64,000 nucleotides of DNA. Origin: Diaphorobacter nitroreducens (lineage in GTDB: Bacteria > Pseudomonadota > Gammaproteobacteria > Burkholderiales > Burkholderiaceae_C). This document shows positions 33,365-43,459 of this stretch, in pieces. The stretch is from NCBI GenBank assembly GCA_003755025.1, contig RJVL01000001.1:248001-312000 (forward strand), read 5' to 3'. Position 1 is the stretch's first letter. Each line of letters begins with the position of its first letter. Under the pieces are notes generated by a model. That model worked only from the letters and a program-made list of their open reading frames with translations, was not told the origin of the DNA and did no database searches. Both the position numbers and the translations under genes were made by a program.

Positions 33365-35161
33365 ATGCCTACTTACACGCCTCCGCTGCGCGACATGCAA
33401 TTCGTCCTGCATGAAGTCTTTAAGGTCACCGACGAATTCAAGGCCATGCCCCCGCATGCGGAGGTGGATGCCGACACGATCAACGCCGTGCTGGAAGAAG
33501 CCGGCAAGTTCGCCGCCGGCGTGGCGTTCCCGCTGAACATCAGCGGCGACACCGAGGGCTGCACGCTGAATCAGCAGACGCATGAGGTGACCACGCCCAA
33601 GGGCTTCAAGGAGGCCTATGCGCAGTACGTGGAAGGTGGCTGGGCGGCGCTGTCGTGCGACACCGCCTATGGCGGCCAGGGCCTGCCCTTCGTGATGAAC
33701 CAGTGCCTGTACGAGATGCTCAACAGCGCCAACCAGGCCTGGACCATGTACCCCGGCCTGTCGCACGGCGCCTATGAGGCGTTGCACGCCCACGGCACCG
33801 ACGAGCAGAAGAAGCTGTACCTGCCCAAGCTCACGAGCGGCGAATGGACCGGCACCATGTGCTTGACCGAACCGCACTGCGGCACCGACCTGGGCCTGCT
33901 GCGCACCAAGGCCGAGCCCCAGGCCGATGGCACCTACAAGATCACCGGCAACAAGATCTTCATCAGCGCCGGCGAGCACAACTTCACTTCCAACATCGTG
34001 CACCTGGTGCTGGCCCGCCTGCCCGACGCGCCCAAGGGCAGCAAGGGCATCAGCCTGTTCGTGGTGCCCAAGTTCAAGGTGAACGCCGACGGTTCGCTGG
34101 GCGAGCGCAACCCCATCTACTGCACGGGCCTGGAGCACAAGATGGGCATCCACGGCAACGCCACGGCGCAGATTGCCATCGACGGCGCCATCGGCACCCT
34201 GGTGGGCGAGCCCAACAAGGGCCTGGCCGCGATGTTCGTGATGATGAACGCCGCCCGCCTGGGCGTGGGCAACCAGTCGCTGGGCCTGACCGAAGTGGCC
34301 TTCCAGAACGCGCTGGCCTACGCCAAGGACCGCATCCAGATGCGCAGCCTGTCGGGCACCAAGGCGAAGGACAAGGAGGCCGATCCCATCATCGTGCACC
34401 CCGACGTGCGCAAGATGCTGCTCACCGCCAAAGCCTACGCCGAGGGCGCGCGCGCGCTGCAGATTTTTTGCACGCTGCTGCTGGACAAGGCCCACAGCCA
34501 CCCCGACGAGAAGGTGCGCAAGGACAGCGACGAGCTGGTGGCGCTGCTGACTCCCATCGTCAAGGCCTTCATCACCGACAACGGGCACATTGCCACCAAC
34601 GCCTGCATGCAGGTCTTTGGCGGCCACGGCTTCATCAAGGAATGGGGCATGGAGCAGTTCGTGCGCGACAACCGCATCAACATGATCTACGAAGGCACGA
34701 ACACCGTGCAGTCGCTGGATCTGCTGGGCCGCAAGGTGCTGGGCAACAACGGCGCCACGCTGAAGAAGTTCGGCAAGTTGGTCGGGCAGCTGGTGGCCGA
34801 AGAAGGCGTGAACGAGAAGATGGCCGAGTTCATCAACCCCATCGCCTACCTGGGCGACCAGATGACCAAGTTCACCACCGAGATCGGCTTCCGCGGCTTC
34901 CAGAACCCCGATGAGGTGGGCGCCGCCGCCGTGGACTACCTGCGGGTGGCCGGCCACCTGGTGTTCGGCTACATGTTCGCCCGCATGGCCCAGGTGGCGC
35001 TGCGCGAGATTGCCGCTGGCAACACCGACCCGTTCTACCAGGCCAAGCTGCAGACGGCGCGTTTTTACTTCGCCAAGCTGTTCCCTGAAGTCCACACGCT
35101 GATGCGCACCGCCCGCGCCGGCAGCAAGGTGCTCATGGACACCGACGCCGCCCTGGCCTGA
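33365..35161 (+). CDS. Acyl-CoA dehydrogenase (large, about 600-residue class)
   Basis: First step of beta-oxidation: FAD-dependent formation of trans-2-enoyl-CoA. 598 residues from the ATG at 33365, preceded by CAGGAG; the family of long bacterial dehydrogenases (FadE5/DmdC-like) has this length. Motifs: the FAD/substrate signature MCLTEPHCGTDLGLLRTKA, the KITGNKIFISAGEHN region, LGVGNQSLGLTEVAFQNALAYAKDR split across two helices, and QVFGGHGFIKEWGMEQFVRD followed by the YEGTNTVQSLDL catalytic-region pattern. An extra C-terminal helical domain ends the chain. Electrons would pass to ETF. Confidence 0.95.
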   Translation: MPTYTPPLRDMQFVLHEVFKVTDEFKAMPPHAEVDADTINAVLEEAGKFAAGVAFPLNISGDTEGCTLNQQTHEVTTPKGFKEAYAQYVEGGWAALSCDTAYGGQGLPFVMNQCLYEMLNSANQAWTMYPGLSHGAYEALHAHGTDEQKKLYLPKLTSGEWTGTMCLTEPHCGTDLGLLRTKAEPQADGTYKITGNKIFISAGEHNFTSNIVHLVLARLPDAPKGSKGISLFVVPKFKVNADGSLGERNPIYCTGLEHKMGIHGNATAQIAIDGAIGTLVGEPNKGLAAMFVMMNAARLGVGNQSLGLTEVAFQNALAYAKDRIQMRSLSGTKAKDKEADPIIVHPDVRKMLLTAKAYAEGARALQIFCTLLLDKAHSHPDEKVRKDSDELVALLTPIVKAFITDNGHIATNACMQVFGGHGFIKEWGMEQFVRDNRINMIYEGTNTVQSLDLLGRKVLGNNGATLKKFGKLVGQLVAEEGVNEKMAEFINPIAYLGDQMTKFTTEIGFRGFQNPDEVGAAAVDYLRVAGHLVFGYMFARMAQVALREIAAGNTDPFYQAKLQTARFYFAKLFPEVHTLMRTARAGSKVLMDTDAALA

Positions 35162-35213
35162 GGCAGCGACTGCACGCATTGCTACTTTTGAACGTTTTTG
35201 CACTGGAGGCCTT

Positions 35214-35648
35214 ATGAGACAAGCGCTAGCAGCTATTATTTTTGCAGCAATCGCAGCCCCTGCATGGGCCCAGATGTCCCCCGTGGGCCTGTGGCGCAGC
35301 GTGGACGACAAGACGGGCGAGGCCAAGGCCGAGATCCGTATTGCCGAAACCAGCGGCGTGCTGAACGGCCGTATCGAGAAGTCCCTCAAAAAGGACGCCG
35401 ACCCTGCCGCCACCTGCACCGAGTGCAAGGACGACCGCAAGGGCAAGGCGATCGCGGGGCTGGAGATCATCCGCGGCGTCAAGAAGGCCGATGACCGCGA
35501 GGTCTGGGAGGGCGGCAAGATCCTCGACCCCGAAAACGGCAAGGAATACCGCGCCAGCCTGACCCCCATCGAGGGCGGCAAGCGGCTGGAGGTGCGCGGC
35601 TTCCTGGGCCCGTTCTGGCGTACCCAGACCTGGCAGCGCGTGCAGTAA
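35214..35648 (+). CDS. Small exported DUF2147-type protein
   Basis: 144 residues. Signal peptide 1-19 (MRQALAAIIFAAIAAPAWA^Q). The mature chain has the DUF2147 pattern: PVGLWRSVDDKTGEAKAEIRI, a Cys pair (TCTEC), and GGKILDPENGKEYRASL, ending in GFLGPFWRTQTWQRV. These are beta-rich periplasmic or extracellular proteins of unknown role, often found with lipid metabolism genes. Its first codons (from 35220) are an exact half of the dispersed palindrome, so part of the signal peptide is coded by repeat sequence. It lies between the dehydrogenase and the multifunctional enzyme on the same strand. Confidence 0.85.
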   Translation: MRQALAAIIFAAIAAPAWAQMSPVGLWRSVDDKTGEAKAEIRIAETSGVLNGRIEKSLKKDADPAATCTECKDDRKGKAIAGLEIIRGVKKADDREVWEGGKILDPENGKEYRASLTPIEGGKRLEVRGFLGPFWRTQTWQRVQ

Positions 35649-35747
35649 GCAAAGCAGTGAGCGCCACGGCGCCGCAGCCGGCCCGCCCGCGTGGCGGGGG
35701 CCTGGCGCGCGGCCCCGTGCGTATCCCACCATCCAAGGAACAAGCAA

Positions 35748-38150
35748 ATGTCCCGATTCCAAGTGAAGAAAGTCGCCGTGCTCGGCGCGGGCGTGATGGG
35801 CGCGCAGATCGCGGCCCACCTCGTCAATGTGAAGGTGCCGGTGGTGCTGTTCGATCTCCCCGCCAAGGAAGGTCCGAAGAACGGCATCGTCACCAAGGCC
35901 GTGGAGAACCTCAAGAAGCTCAAGCCCTCGCCCCTGGGTGTGGCGGACGACGCCGCGCTGATCCAGCAGGCGAACTACGAGGAGAACATGGCGCTGCTGG
36001 GCGAGTGCGATCTCGTCATCGAGGCCATCGCCGAGCGCATGGACTGGAAGCTCGATCTGTACAAGAAGATCGCGCCGCACGTCGCACCGCACGCCATCGT
36101 GGCGTCCAACACCTCGGGCCTGTCGATCACCCAGCTGTCCGAGGCGCTGCCCGACGCCATCAAGCCGCGCTTTTGCGGCATCCACTTCTTCAACCCGCCG
36201 CGCTACATGGTGCTGGTGGAGCTGATCAACACCCCCACCACCCGCCCCGAGGTGCTCGACCAGCTCGAAGCCTTCGTGACCAGCGGCCTGGGCAAGGGCG
36301 TGGTGCGCGCGCACGACACCCCCAACTTCATCGCCAACCGCGTGGGCATCGCCGGCATGCTTTCCACGATGAAGGAGGTGGAGAACTTCGGCCTGACCTT
36401 CGACGTGGTGGACGACCTCACCGGCAAGAAGCTGGGCCGTGCCTCCAGCGGCACCTTCCGCACCGCCGACGTGGTGGGCCTGGACACCATGGCCCACGTC
36501 ATCAAGACGCTGCAGGACAACCTGAACGAGCAGACCGACCCGTTCTACGGCAGCTTCGGCACGCCCGCCGTGCTGCAAAAGCTGATCGAGCTGGGCAACC
36601 TGGGCCAGAAGGCCAAGGCGGGCTTCTACAAGAAGGTGGGTCGCGACATCCTGCGTTTCGAGCTGGAGAGCGAGGAATATGTGCCCGCCGGCGCCAAGGC
36701 CGACGAGGTGTACGGCCGCATGCTCAAGAAGCCCGCCGCCGAGCGCCTGAAGCTGCTGCGCAACGCCGAGGGCGCGCAGGGCCGGTTCCTGTGGGCCATC
36801 CTGCGCAACAGCTTCCACTACGCTGCGGTGCATCTGGCCACGATTGCCGACACCGCGCGCGATGTGGACCAGGCCATGCGCTGGGGCTTCGGCATGAGCC
36901 AGGGGCCGTTCGAGCTGTGGCAGGAGGCGGGCTGGCTGGAGGTGGCCAGGATGGTCCAGGAGGACATTGACGCGGGCAAGGCACTGTCCAAGGCGCCGCT
37001 GCCCGAATGGGTGTTCAAGGGCCCGGTGGCGGATGCCGGCGGCGTGCACACGGCGCAGGGTTCGTGGAGCGCGCGCCAAGGCAAGTTCGTGCCGCGCCGC
37101 CAGTTGCCGGTGTACGAGCGCCAGTACTTCCCCGAGAAACTGCTGGGCGAGGACAACCTGCCCGACTGGCGCAAGGCCGGCACCACCATCAGCGAGACCG
37201 ATGCGCTGCGCACCTGGACGCTCGATGGCAAGGTATTGATCGCCTCCATCCAGAGCAAGATGCACGCGATCAGCCCCGACGTGATGGAAGGCCTGATGGA
37301 GGCCGTGGACCTGGCCGAGCGCGAGTACGACGGCATGGTCATCTGGTCGGGCGACGCGCCGTTCAGCGTGGGCGCCGACCTGCAGGCCACCATGCCTGCC
37401 TACGTGGTGGCCGGCATTGCCGCCATCGAGGGCGTGGAGCATGAGCTGCAGAACCTGATGCTGCGCCTGCGCTACGCCCAGGTGCCGGTGGTCTCGGCCA
37501 TCCATGGCATGGCGCTGGGCGGCGGCTGCGAGCTGGCCGTGCACAGCGCACGCCGCGTGGCCCACATGGAAAGCTACATCGGCCTGGTGGAAGTGGGCGT
37601 GGGCCTGGTGCCCGGCGCCGGCGGCCTGACCTACATCGCCCGCCGCGCGGCCGAGAACGCCGCCGCCAGCACCGGCAAGGACCTCCTGCCCTTCCTGACC
37701 GAAGGCTTCACCGCCGCGGCCATGGCCAAGGTAGGCACCAGCGCCCTTGAGTCGAAGAAGCTCGGCTACCTGCTCGACAGCGACCTCATCGTGCCGCACA
37801 AGGACGAGGTGCTGTTCGTCGCCATCAACGAAGCCAAGGCCATGGCCGCCGGCGGCTGGCGCGCGCCGCACAAGCGCCTGTTCCCCGTGGCGGGGCGCAG
37901 CGGCATTGCCACCATCCGCGGCTCGCTGGTCAACATGCGCGACGGTGGCTTCATCAGCGAGCATGACCAGCACATCGCCACGCTGATCGCCGAAGTGGTG
38001 TGCGGCGGCGACGTGGACGCCGGCACGCTGGTGAGCGAGGAATACCTGATGGCGCTGGAGCGCAAGGCGTTCTGCGCCCTGATCGAGCACCCCAAGACCC
38101 AGGAGCGCATCCTGGGCATGCTCAACACTGGCAAGCCGGTGCGTAACTGA
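35748..38150 (+). CDS. 3-hydroxyacyl-CoA dehydrogenase / enoyl-CoA hydratase fusion
   Basis: Performs hydration and NAD+-dependent oxidation in beta-oxidation. 800 residues from the ATG at 35748 (AAGGA upstream). The dehydrogenase half comes first: VAVLGAGVMGAQIAAH (residues about 6-21), VASNTSGLSITQL, FCGIHFFNPPRYM with the catalytic His, and the C-terminal domain GNLGQKAKAGFYKK. The crotonase half follows (about 490-720): FSVGADLQATMP and GMALGGGCELAVHSAR with the catalytic-loop glycines. This order is the reverse of E. coli FadB and matches the FadN type. It forms a unit with the thiolase 21 bases downstream. Confidence 0.95.
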   Translation: MSRFQVKKVAVLGAGVMGAQIAAHLVNVKVPVVLFDLPAKEGPKNGIVTKAVENLKKLKPSPLGVADDAALIQQANYEENMALLGECDLVIEAIAERMDWKLDLYKKIAPHVAPHAIVASNTSGLSITQLSEALPDAIKPRFCGIHFFNPPRYMVLVELINTPTTRPEVLDQLEAFVTSGLGKGVVRAHDTPNFIANRVGIAGMLSTMKEVENFGLTFDVVDDLTGKKLGRASSGTFRTADVVGLDTMAHVIKTLQDNLNEQTDPFYGSFGTPAVLQKLIELGNLGQKAKAGFYKKVGRDILRFELESEEYVPAGAKADEVYGRMLKKPAAERLKLLRNAEGAQGRFLWAILRNSFHYAAVHLATIADTARDVDQAMRWGFGMSQGPFELWQEAGWLEVARMVQEDIDAGKALSKAPLPEWVFKGPVADAGGVHTAQGSWSARQGKFVPRRQLPVYERQYFPEKLLGEDNLPDWRKAGTTISETDALRTWTLDGKVLIASIQSKMHAISPDVMEGLMEAVDLAEREYDGMVIWSGDAPFSVGADLQATMPAYVVAGIAAIEGVEHELQNLMLRLRYAQVPVVSAIHGMALGGGCELAVHSARRVAHMESYIGLVEVGVGLVPGAGGLTYIARRAAENAAASTGKDLLPFLTEGFTAAAMAKVGTSALESKKLGYLLDSDLIVPHKDEVLFVAINEAKAMAAGGWRAPHKRLFPVAGRSGIATIRGSLVNMRDGGFISEHDQHIATLIAEVVCGGDVDAGTLVSEEYLMALERKAFCALIEHPKTQERILGMLNTGKPVRN

Positions 38151-38171
38151 GGCCGCCCGAGGAGAGAAACC

Positions 38172-39368
<1,197 letters not shown>

Positions 39369-39448
39369 GTAAGCGCCACTGCCGCGCGGCAGCGCGCGGG
39401 GATTGCAGCCGAGCCGGCGCAGACCGGCCGCCTTCATGGAGACAAGCC

Positions 39449-40345
39449 ATGCAGAGTGAAACCCTGATGGTCGATGGCGCAGTGCCGCTGGCGCTGCGCG
39501 TGTACGCGCCACGGACTGGCCCCGCGCGCGCCAGCGTCGTCATTGGCGGCGCCATGGGCGTGCGCCAGGCCTTCTATGGGCCGTTCGCCGCCTGGCTGGC
39601 GCAGCAGGGCCTGCGGGTCACCACCTTCGACTACCGGGGGCAGGGCGAGTCGCTGAACGGTGGCATGCGCGAGGTGCGGGCCAACCTGTTCGACTGGGCG
39701 CGCGACTACGACGCGGTGATCGCCCATGCAGCCCAGGCGCTGCCTGGCCAGCCGCTGCTGCTGCTGGGGCACAGCCTGGGCGCGCAGCTGCCCGGGCTGC
39801 TGCGCGAGCATGCGCGCGTGAGCGGCCTGCTGAGCGTCGCCGCGGGCAGCGGCTACTGGCGCGACAACGCACCCCGCATCCGCCGCGCCATGCCTGCGTT
39901 CTGGCATGTGCTGGTGCCGTTGTCGGTGCGGCTGTGCGGCTACTTCCCTGGGCGGCGCCTGCGCGCCGTGGGCGACCTGCCCGCGGGGGTGATGCTGCAG
40001 TGGCGCCGCTGGTGCCTGCACCCGCGCTACAGCGTGGGGGCGGAGGGAGAATCCGCCCAGCGCAGCTACGCGGCGGTGCGCTTTCCGGTACACGCCTGGT
40101 CCATGCAGGACGATGAGCTCATGACCTGGCGCGGCACGCAAAGCCTGTTGGCGCTGTATGCGAACGCGCCGTGCAGCGTGGAGCGCATCGCGCCGCACGA
40201 GGCGCAGGCGCGGCGCATCGGGCACTTTGGATTTTTCCGCGAACAGTTCCGCGACACGCTGTGGCCCCGCGCCTTGCAGCAGCTGGAGGCGTTGGCCCAG
40301 GCGCAGCCGCAGGGCACCGCAGGTGCCACCGCCACCGCAGGCTGA
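39449..40345 (+). CDS. Alpha/beta hydrolase (serine)
   Basis: 298 residues from the ATG at 39449. The fold is shown by FDYRGQGES after strand 4, the nucleophile elbow LLLGHSLGAQLPGLL (Ser about residue 108) and the C-terminal His in RIGHFGFFREQ. The Asp is probably in WSMQDDELMTW. Related 'predicted alpha/beta hydrolases' without a lid are common next to fatty-acid genes. Place in a beta-oxidation cluster suggests an esterase or lipase-like role, but the substrate is unknown. The ATG is separated from the thiolase by about 80 bases containing a GGAGACA-like site. Confidence 0.85.
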   Translation: MQSETLMVDGAVPLALRVYAPRTGPARASVVIGGAMGVRQAFYGPFAAWLAQQGLRVTTFDYRGQGESLNGGMREVRANLFDWARDYDAVIAHAAQALPGQPLLLLGHSLGAQLPGLLREHARVSGLLSVAAGSGYWRDNAPRIRRAMPAFWHVLVPLSVRLCGYFPGRRLRAVGDLPAGVMLQWRRWCLHPRYSVGAEGESAQRSYAAVRFPVHAWSMQDDELMTWRGTQSLLALYANAPCSVERIAPHEAQARRIGHFGFFREQFRDTLWPRALQQLEALAQAQPQGTAGATATAG

Positions 40346-40370
40346 GCCGAATCACGGCACACTCGCACCC

Positions 40371-41213
40371 ATGACTACGCACCACAGCATTCATCCCCTG
40401 GACGCGGCGCTGGCGCTCTCGTCCAGCCATTCCGAAGGGGCCGGGCAGTACACCGGCCACACCTCGCCGGCTTACTGGAACATGGTCGGGCCGTTTGGCG
40501 GCATCACCGCGGCCACGCTGCTGCAGGCCGTGATGCAACACCCCGACCGCCTGGGCGAGCCCCTGTCGCTCACGGTGAACTACGCGGGCGCGCTGGCAGA
40601 GGGGCCGTTCACGCTGCAGGCCACGCCGGTGCGCACCAACCGCTCCACCCAGCACTGGACGCTGTCCATCCTGCAGGCGGGGGCGGACGGAGCGCCCGTG
40701 GTCACCACCACGGCCACCGTGGTCACGGCCGCCCGGCGCGAGACCTGGGGTGCCGCCGACACGCCCATGCCGCAGGTCCCCGCGCCGGCGCAGTGCAAAC
40801 CCGTGCAACCGGCGTTCCGCTCGGAATGGCTGCAGCGCTACGAGATGCGCCCGGTGACCGGCGCGCTGCCCGAACAGTGGGACGACAGCGGCGACACCAG
40901 CCTGTCGCAGCTGTGGATGCGCGACGCGCCCGCGCGGGCGCTGGACTTTTGCGCGCTGGCGGCGCTGGCCGATGTGTTCTTCCCTCGCGTGTGGCTGCGC
41001 CGCGCGCGCCAGGTGCCCGCGGGCACCGTGTCCATCACCGTGTACTTTCATGCGGGCGCGGACCTGCTGGCGCAGACCGGCACGGGCTACCTGCTGGGCC
41101 AGGCGCGCGCGCAGGAGTTTCGCAACGGCTTTTTCGACCAGACCGTGCAGCTGTGGAATGAGGCCGGCGCCATGCTGGCCACCAGCCACCAGATCGTTTA
41201 TTACAAAGAATGA
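40371..41213 (+). CDS. Acyl-CoA thioesterase (TesB-like double hotdog)
   Basis: 280 residues from the ATG at 40371. Two hotdog halves are visible: the first with GHTSPAYWNMVGPFGGITAATLLQAV and LTVNYAGALAEGPF; the second with SLSQLWMRDAPARALDFCALAALADVFFPRVWL and VSITVYFHA. It is related to the TesB/acyl-CoA thioesterase group that hydrolyses acyl-CoA to free acid and CoA. It starts 25 bases after the hydrolase gene and ends before the hydratase gene, so it belongs to the same transcript. Confidence 0.85.
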   Translation: MTTHHSIHPLDAALALSSSHSEGAGQYTGHTSPAYWNMVGPFGGITAATLLQAVMQHPDRLGEPLSLTVNYAGALAEGPFTLQATPVRTNRSTQHWTLSILQAGADGAPVVTTTATVVTAARRETWGAADTPMPQVPAPAQCKPVQPAFRSEWLQRYEMRPVTGALPEQWDDSGDTSLSQLWMRDAPARALDFCALAALADVFFPRVWLRRARQVPAGTVSITVYFHAGADLLAQTGTGYLLGQARAQEFRNGFFDQTVQLWNEAGAMLATSHQIVYYKE

Positions 41214-41230
41214 CCCCCGGAGCAACACCC

Positions 41231-42007
41231 ATGAGTACCACGAAAGCAGACATCCTGGTCCACGCCGAAGAGGGCGTGACCACCATCACCTTCAACCGCG
41301 TGGAGAAGAAGAATTCCATCACCACGGCCATGTACGCGCAGCTGGCCGATGCGTTCGAGGCCGCGGCGCAGGACACTTCGGTGCGCGTGGTCGTGCTGCA
41401 GGGCGACGTGGCCATCTTCAGTGCGGGCAACGACATCGGCGACTTTTTGCAGCAACCGCCCGCCACGCAGGACGCGCCCGTGTTCCGCTTCCTGCGCGCC
41501 ATCGCCACCTTTCCCAAGCCCGTGCTGGCGGCGGTGTGCGGCCCGGCGGTGGGCATCGGCACCACCCTGCTGTTCCACTGCGACCTGGTGTACGCGGGGG
41601 ACAACGCGGCATTCTCGATGCCCTTCGTGAACCTGGGCCTGTGCCCCGAGGCCGCCTCCAGCCTGTTCGCGCCGCAGATGCTGGGCTACCACCGCGCGGC
41701 CGAGGCGCTGCTGCTGGGCGAGCCCTTCATGGCCGAGGCGGCGTTGGAAGTCGGCTTCGTCAACCGCGTGGTGCCGCCGACCGAATGCAACATGGTGGCC
41801 CAGGCCCAGGCGCGCAAGCTCGCGGCCAAGCCGCTGTCGGCCCTGATCGAAACCAAGCGCCTGCTCAAGAAGAGCCAGACCGCCGCCGTGCTGGAGCGCA
41901 TGGCTGAGGAGGGCCAGAGTTTTGGCCGCATGCTGCGCGAACCCGCCGCCCGCGAGGCCTTCACCGCGTTCATGGACAAACGCCGCCCGGATTTCAGCGC
42001 CTGCTGA
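41231..42007 (+). CDS. Enoyl-CoA hydratase/isomerase family protein
   Basis: 258 residues from the ATG at 41231, chosen for the GGAG nine bases upstream; an ATG at 41210 overlapping the previous stop is possible. Crotonase features: ITFNRVEKKNSITTAMY, the oxyanion-hole segments FSAGNDIGDF and CGPAVGIGTTLLFHCDLVYA, and NLGLCPEAASSLF. The hydratase Glu pair is not clear, with LCPEAAS in place of the usual Glu pattern, so an isomerase-type activity (delta3,delta2-enoyl-CoA isomerase) for unsaturated chains is plausible. Confidence 0.88.
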   Translation: MSTTKADILVHAEEGVTTITFNRVEKKNSITTAMYAQLADAFEAAAQDTSVRVVVLQGDVAIFSAGNDIGDFLQQPPATQDAPVFRFLRAIATFPKPVLAAVCGPAVGIGTTLLFHCDLVYAGDNAAFSMPFVNLGLCPEAASSLFAPQMLGYHRAAEALLLGEPFMAEAALEVGFVNRVVPPTECNMVAQAQARKLAAKPLSALIETKRLLKKSQTAAVLERMAEEGQSFGRMLREPAAREAFTAFMDKRRPDFSAC

Positions 42008-42116
42008 CATCCTCCCCGCCACCGGACAGAGCAGGGTGGCGCCGGCATCCACGGCACGTTCGCGCAAGGCGCTGGGCGATCACCGCGGCTGTTGGATAGG
42101 ATGGCTGTGCATTTGA

Positions 42117-42168
42117 AATAAAAGTGGCTCTAGCGCTTATCCAGCAAGCGCTAGCAGCTCCTGATAAG
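42117..42168 (+). repeat. Copy of the dispersed 34-base palindrome
   Basis: Core 42126-42159. The inner arms TAGCGCTT and AAGCGCTA are perfect inverted repeats around a seven-base loop, making this the best-formed copy. It ends 22 bases before the start codon of the next thioesterase gene, so in RNA its hairpin would sit immediately upstream of the ribosome binding region. Confidence 0.88.
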
Positions 42169-42181
42169 AGAGCAAAATTCC

Positions 42182-42664
42182 ATGAACAAAACTGCCAGCC
42201 TGCCAGCGGCTTTCGAGCCCGAGTTCATCGCCGGCCTGCGCCAGATCTTTGAGGAGAAGATTCCCTTCAACCACCTGTTGGGCCTGAAGATCACGCGCCT
42301 GGAGCCCGCGGCCGTCGCGGCGCGCATCGACATGCGTCCCGATCTGGTGGGGCACTTTGCCTACAACCGGCTGCACGGCGGCGTCATCAGCGCGGGGCTG
42401 GATGCCATGGGCGGTCTGGCCGTGATGGCGGCCATCGGCGCCAAGCACATGGACGAGGCGCCCATGGACCGCCTGCACCGCTTCGCCAAGCTGGGCACCA
42501 TCGACCTGCGCATCGACTATCTGCGCCCCGGCATCGGCAGCCACTTCGAGCTGCGGGCCGAGGTGCTGCGCCTGGGCTCGCGCGTGGCCACCACGCGCAT
42601 GGAGTTCCTCGGCCCGCAGGGCGAGCTGATGTCCGCGGGAGCCGCGGCGTACATCGTCTCTTAG
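42182..42664 (+). CDS. PaaI/YigI-type hotdog thioesterase
   Basis: 160 residues, single hotdog domain. Motifs: FNHLLGLKITRLEPAAVAARIDMRPDLVGH, then FAYNRLHGGVISAGLDAMGG (the HGGxxxxxxD thioesterase signature) and IDLRIDYLRPGIGSHFELRA. It probably hydrolyses medium- or long-chain acyl-CoA. It is last in the beta-oxidation cluster but separated from it by a repeat element, so it may be expressed independently. Confidence 0.9.
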   Translation: MNKTASLPAAFEPEFIAGLRQIFEEKIPFNHLLGLKITRLEPAAVAARIDMRPDLVGHFAYNRLHGGVISAGLDAMGGLAVMAAIGAKHMDEAPMDRLHRFAKLGTIDLRIDYLRPGIGSHFELRAEVLRLGSRVATTRMEFLGPQGELMSAGAAAYIVS

Positions 42665-42850
42665 CGCGACCGTGCGAAGACGGCCGCGCCGGGCACGCGC
42701 CGTTTTGGGGATACGCGCTGTGTGCTGCTGCAAGCCCTGCAAGTGCATGCAACCATCGAACGGTTTGGTTACCGTTCTTGCGTAACAGGGGCGGTTTTGA
42801 TCTGTGGCAACTCCTAGCATCTGCGGGTCTTTTCTAGGAGATCCGATCCG

Positions 42851-43405
42851 ATGGCCGTGCAAAACCCCTTCTTTGGCAAACGCGAACCCGACACTTTCCA
42901 ATCCCGCCAGCCTTCGTCAGCGCTGGGCGGCACCACCACCACCGCAAGCACCCCAACCGCCGCTCCCGCAACCAGAACCGCTGTGTCCACGGCCTCCAGC
43001 GCCACGGCCGAGGGCAGCGGCAGCAAGCTGACCGTGGGCCCCAACATCAAGCTCAAGGGTGTGGAGATCACCGATTGCGACACCCTCGTCGTGGAAGGCA
43101 CCGTGGAGGCCACCATGGATTCGCGCGTGATCCAGATCACCGAGCAGGGCGCGTTCCGCGGCTCAGCAGAGATCGACATTGCCGAGATCCACGGCGAGTT
43201 CGACGGCACGCTCACCGTGCGCCAGAAGCTGGTGATCTTCAGCACCGGCAAGGTGAGCGGCAAGATCCGCTACGGCAAGGTGGTGATCGAAGAGGGTGGC
43301 CAGCTCTCCGGCGAGATTGAGGTGGGCCTGGGTGGTGGCGCGCGCATGAGCGCGGCCTCGGGTTCGTCGTCTGCCGCATCCTCGGCCGCGCTGGCCGCGG
43401 CCTGA
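42851..43405 (+). CDS. Bactofilin (polymer-forming cytoskeletal protein)
   Basis: 184 residues, preceded by AGGAGA. The central domain (about 60-160) is the right-handed beta-helix of bactofilins, with regular glycine/valine turns (KLKGVEITDCDTLVVEGTVE, FRGSAEIDIAEIHGEFDG, GKIRYGKVVIEEGGQLSG). The N-terminal tail is Thr/Ala-rich and the C-terminal tail Ser/Ala-rich, both disordered. Bactofilins polymerise without nucleotides and scaffold cell-shape, stalk or polar functions. No peptidase partner gene (LmdC/M23) is adjacent. It has its own terminator. Confidence 0.93.
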   Translation: MAVQNPFFGKREPDTFQSRQPSSALGGTTTTASTPTAAPATRTAVSTASSATAEGSGSKLTVGPNIKLKGVEITDCDTLVVEGTVEATMDSRVIQITEQGAFRGSAEIDIAEIHGEFDGTLTVRQKLVIFSTGKVSGKIRYGKVVIEEGGQLSGEIEVGLGGGARMSAASGSSSAASSAALAAA

Positions 43406-43429
43406 CGCCGGCACACCCATCGCCGCCAG

Positions 43430-43459
43430 CGGGAGGCCGTGAGGCGCTCCCGTTTTTTT
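43430..43459 (+). terminator. Intrinsic terminator after the bactofilin gene
   Basis: Stem CGGGAG / CTCCCG with an 11-base loop, followed by seven T (43453-43459). The T tract also contains the stop codon of the convergent thioesterase gene, so the two genes end on one shared signal. Confidence 0.85.

Noticed and set aside
33140-35923. A 927-codon open frame on the minus strand opposite the acyl-CoA dehydrogenase
   Set aside because: Same shadow effect; it crosses several real genes and shows no family signature.
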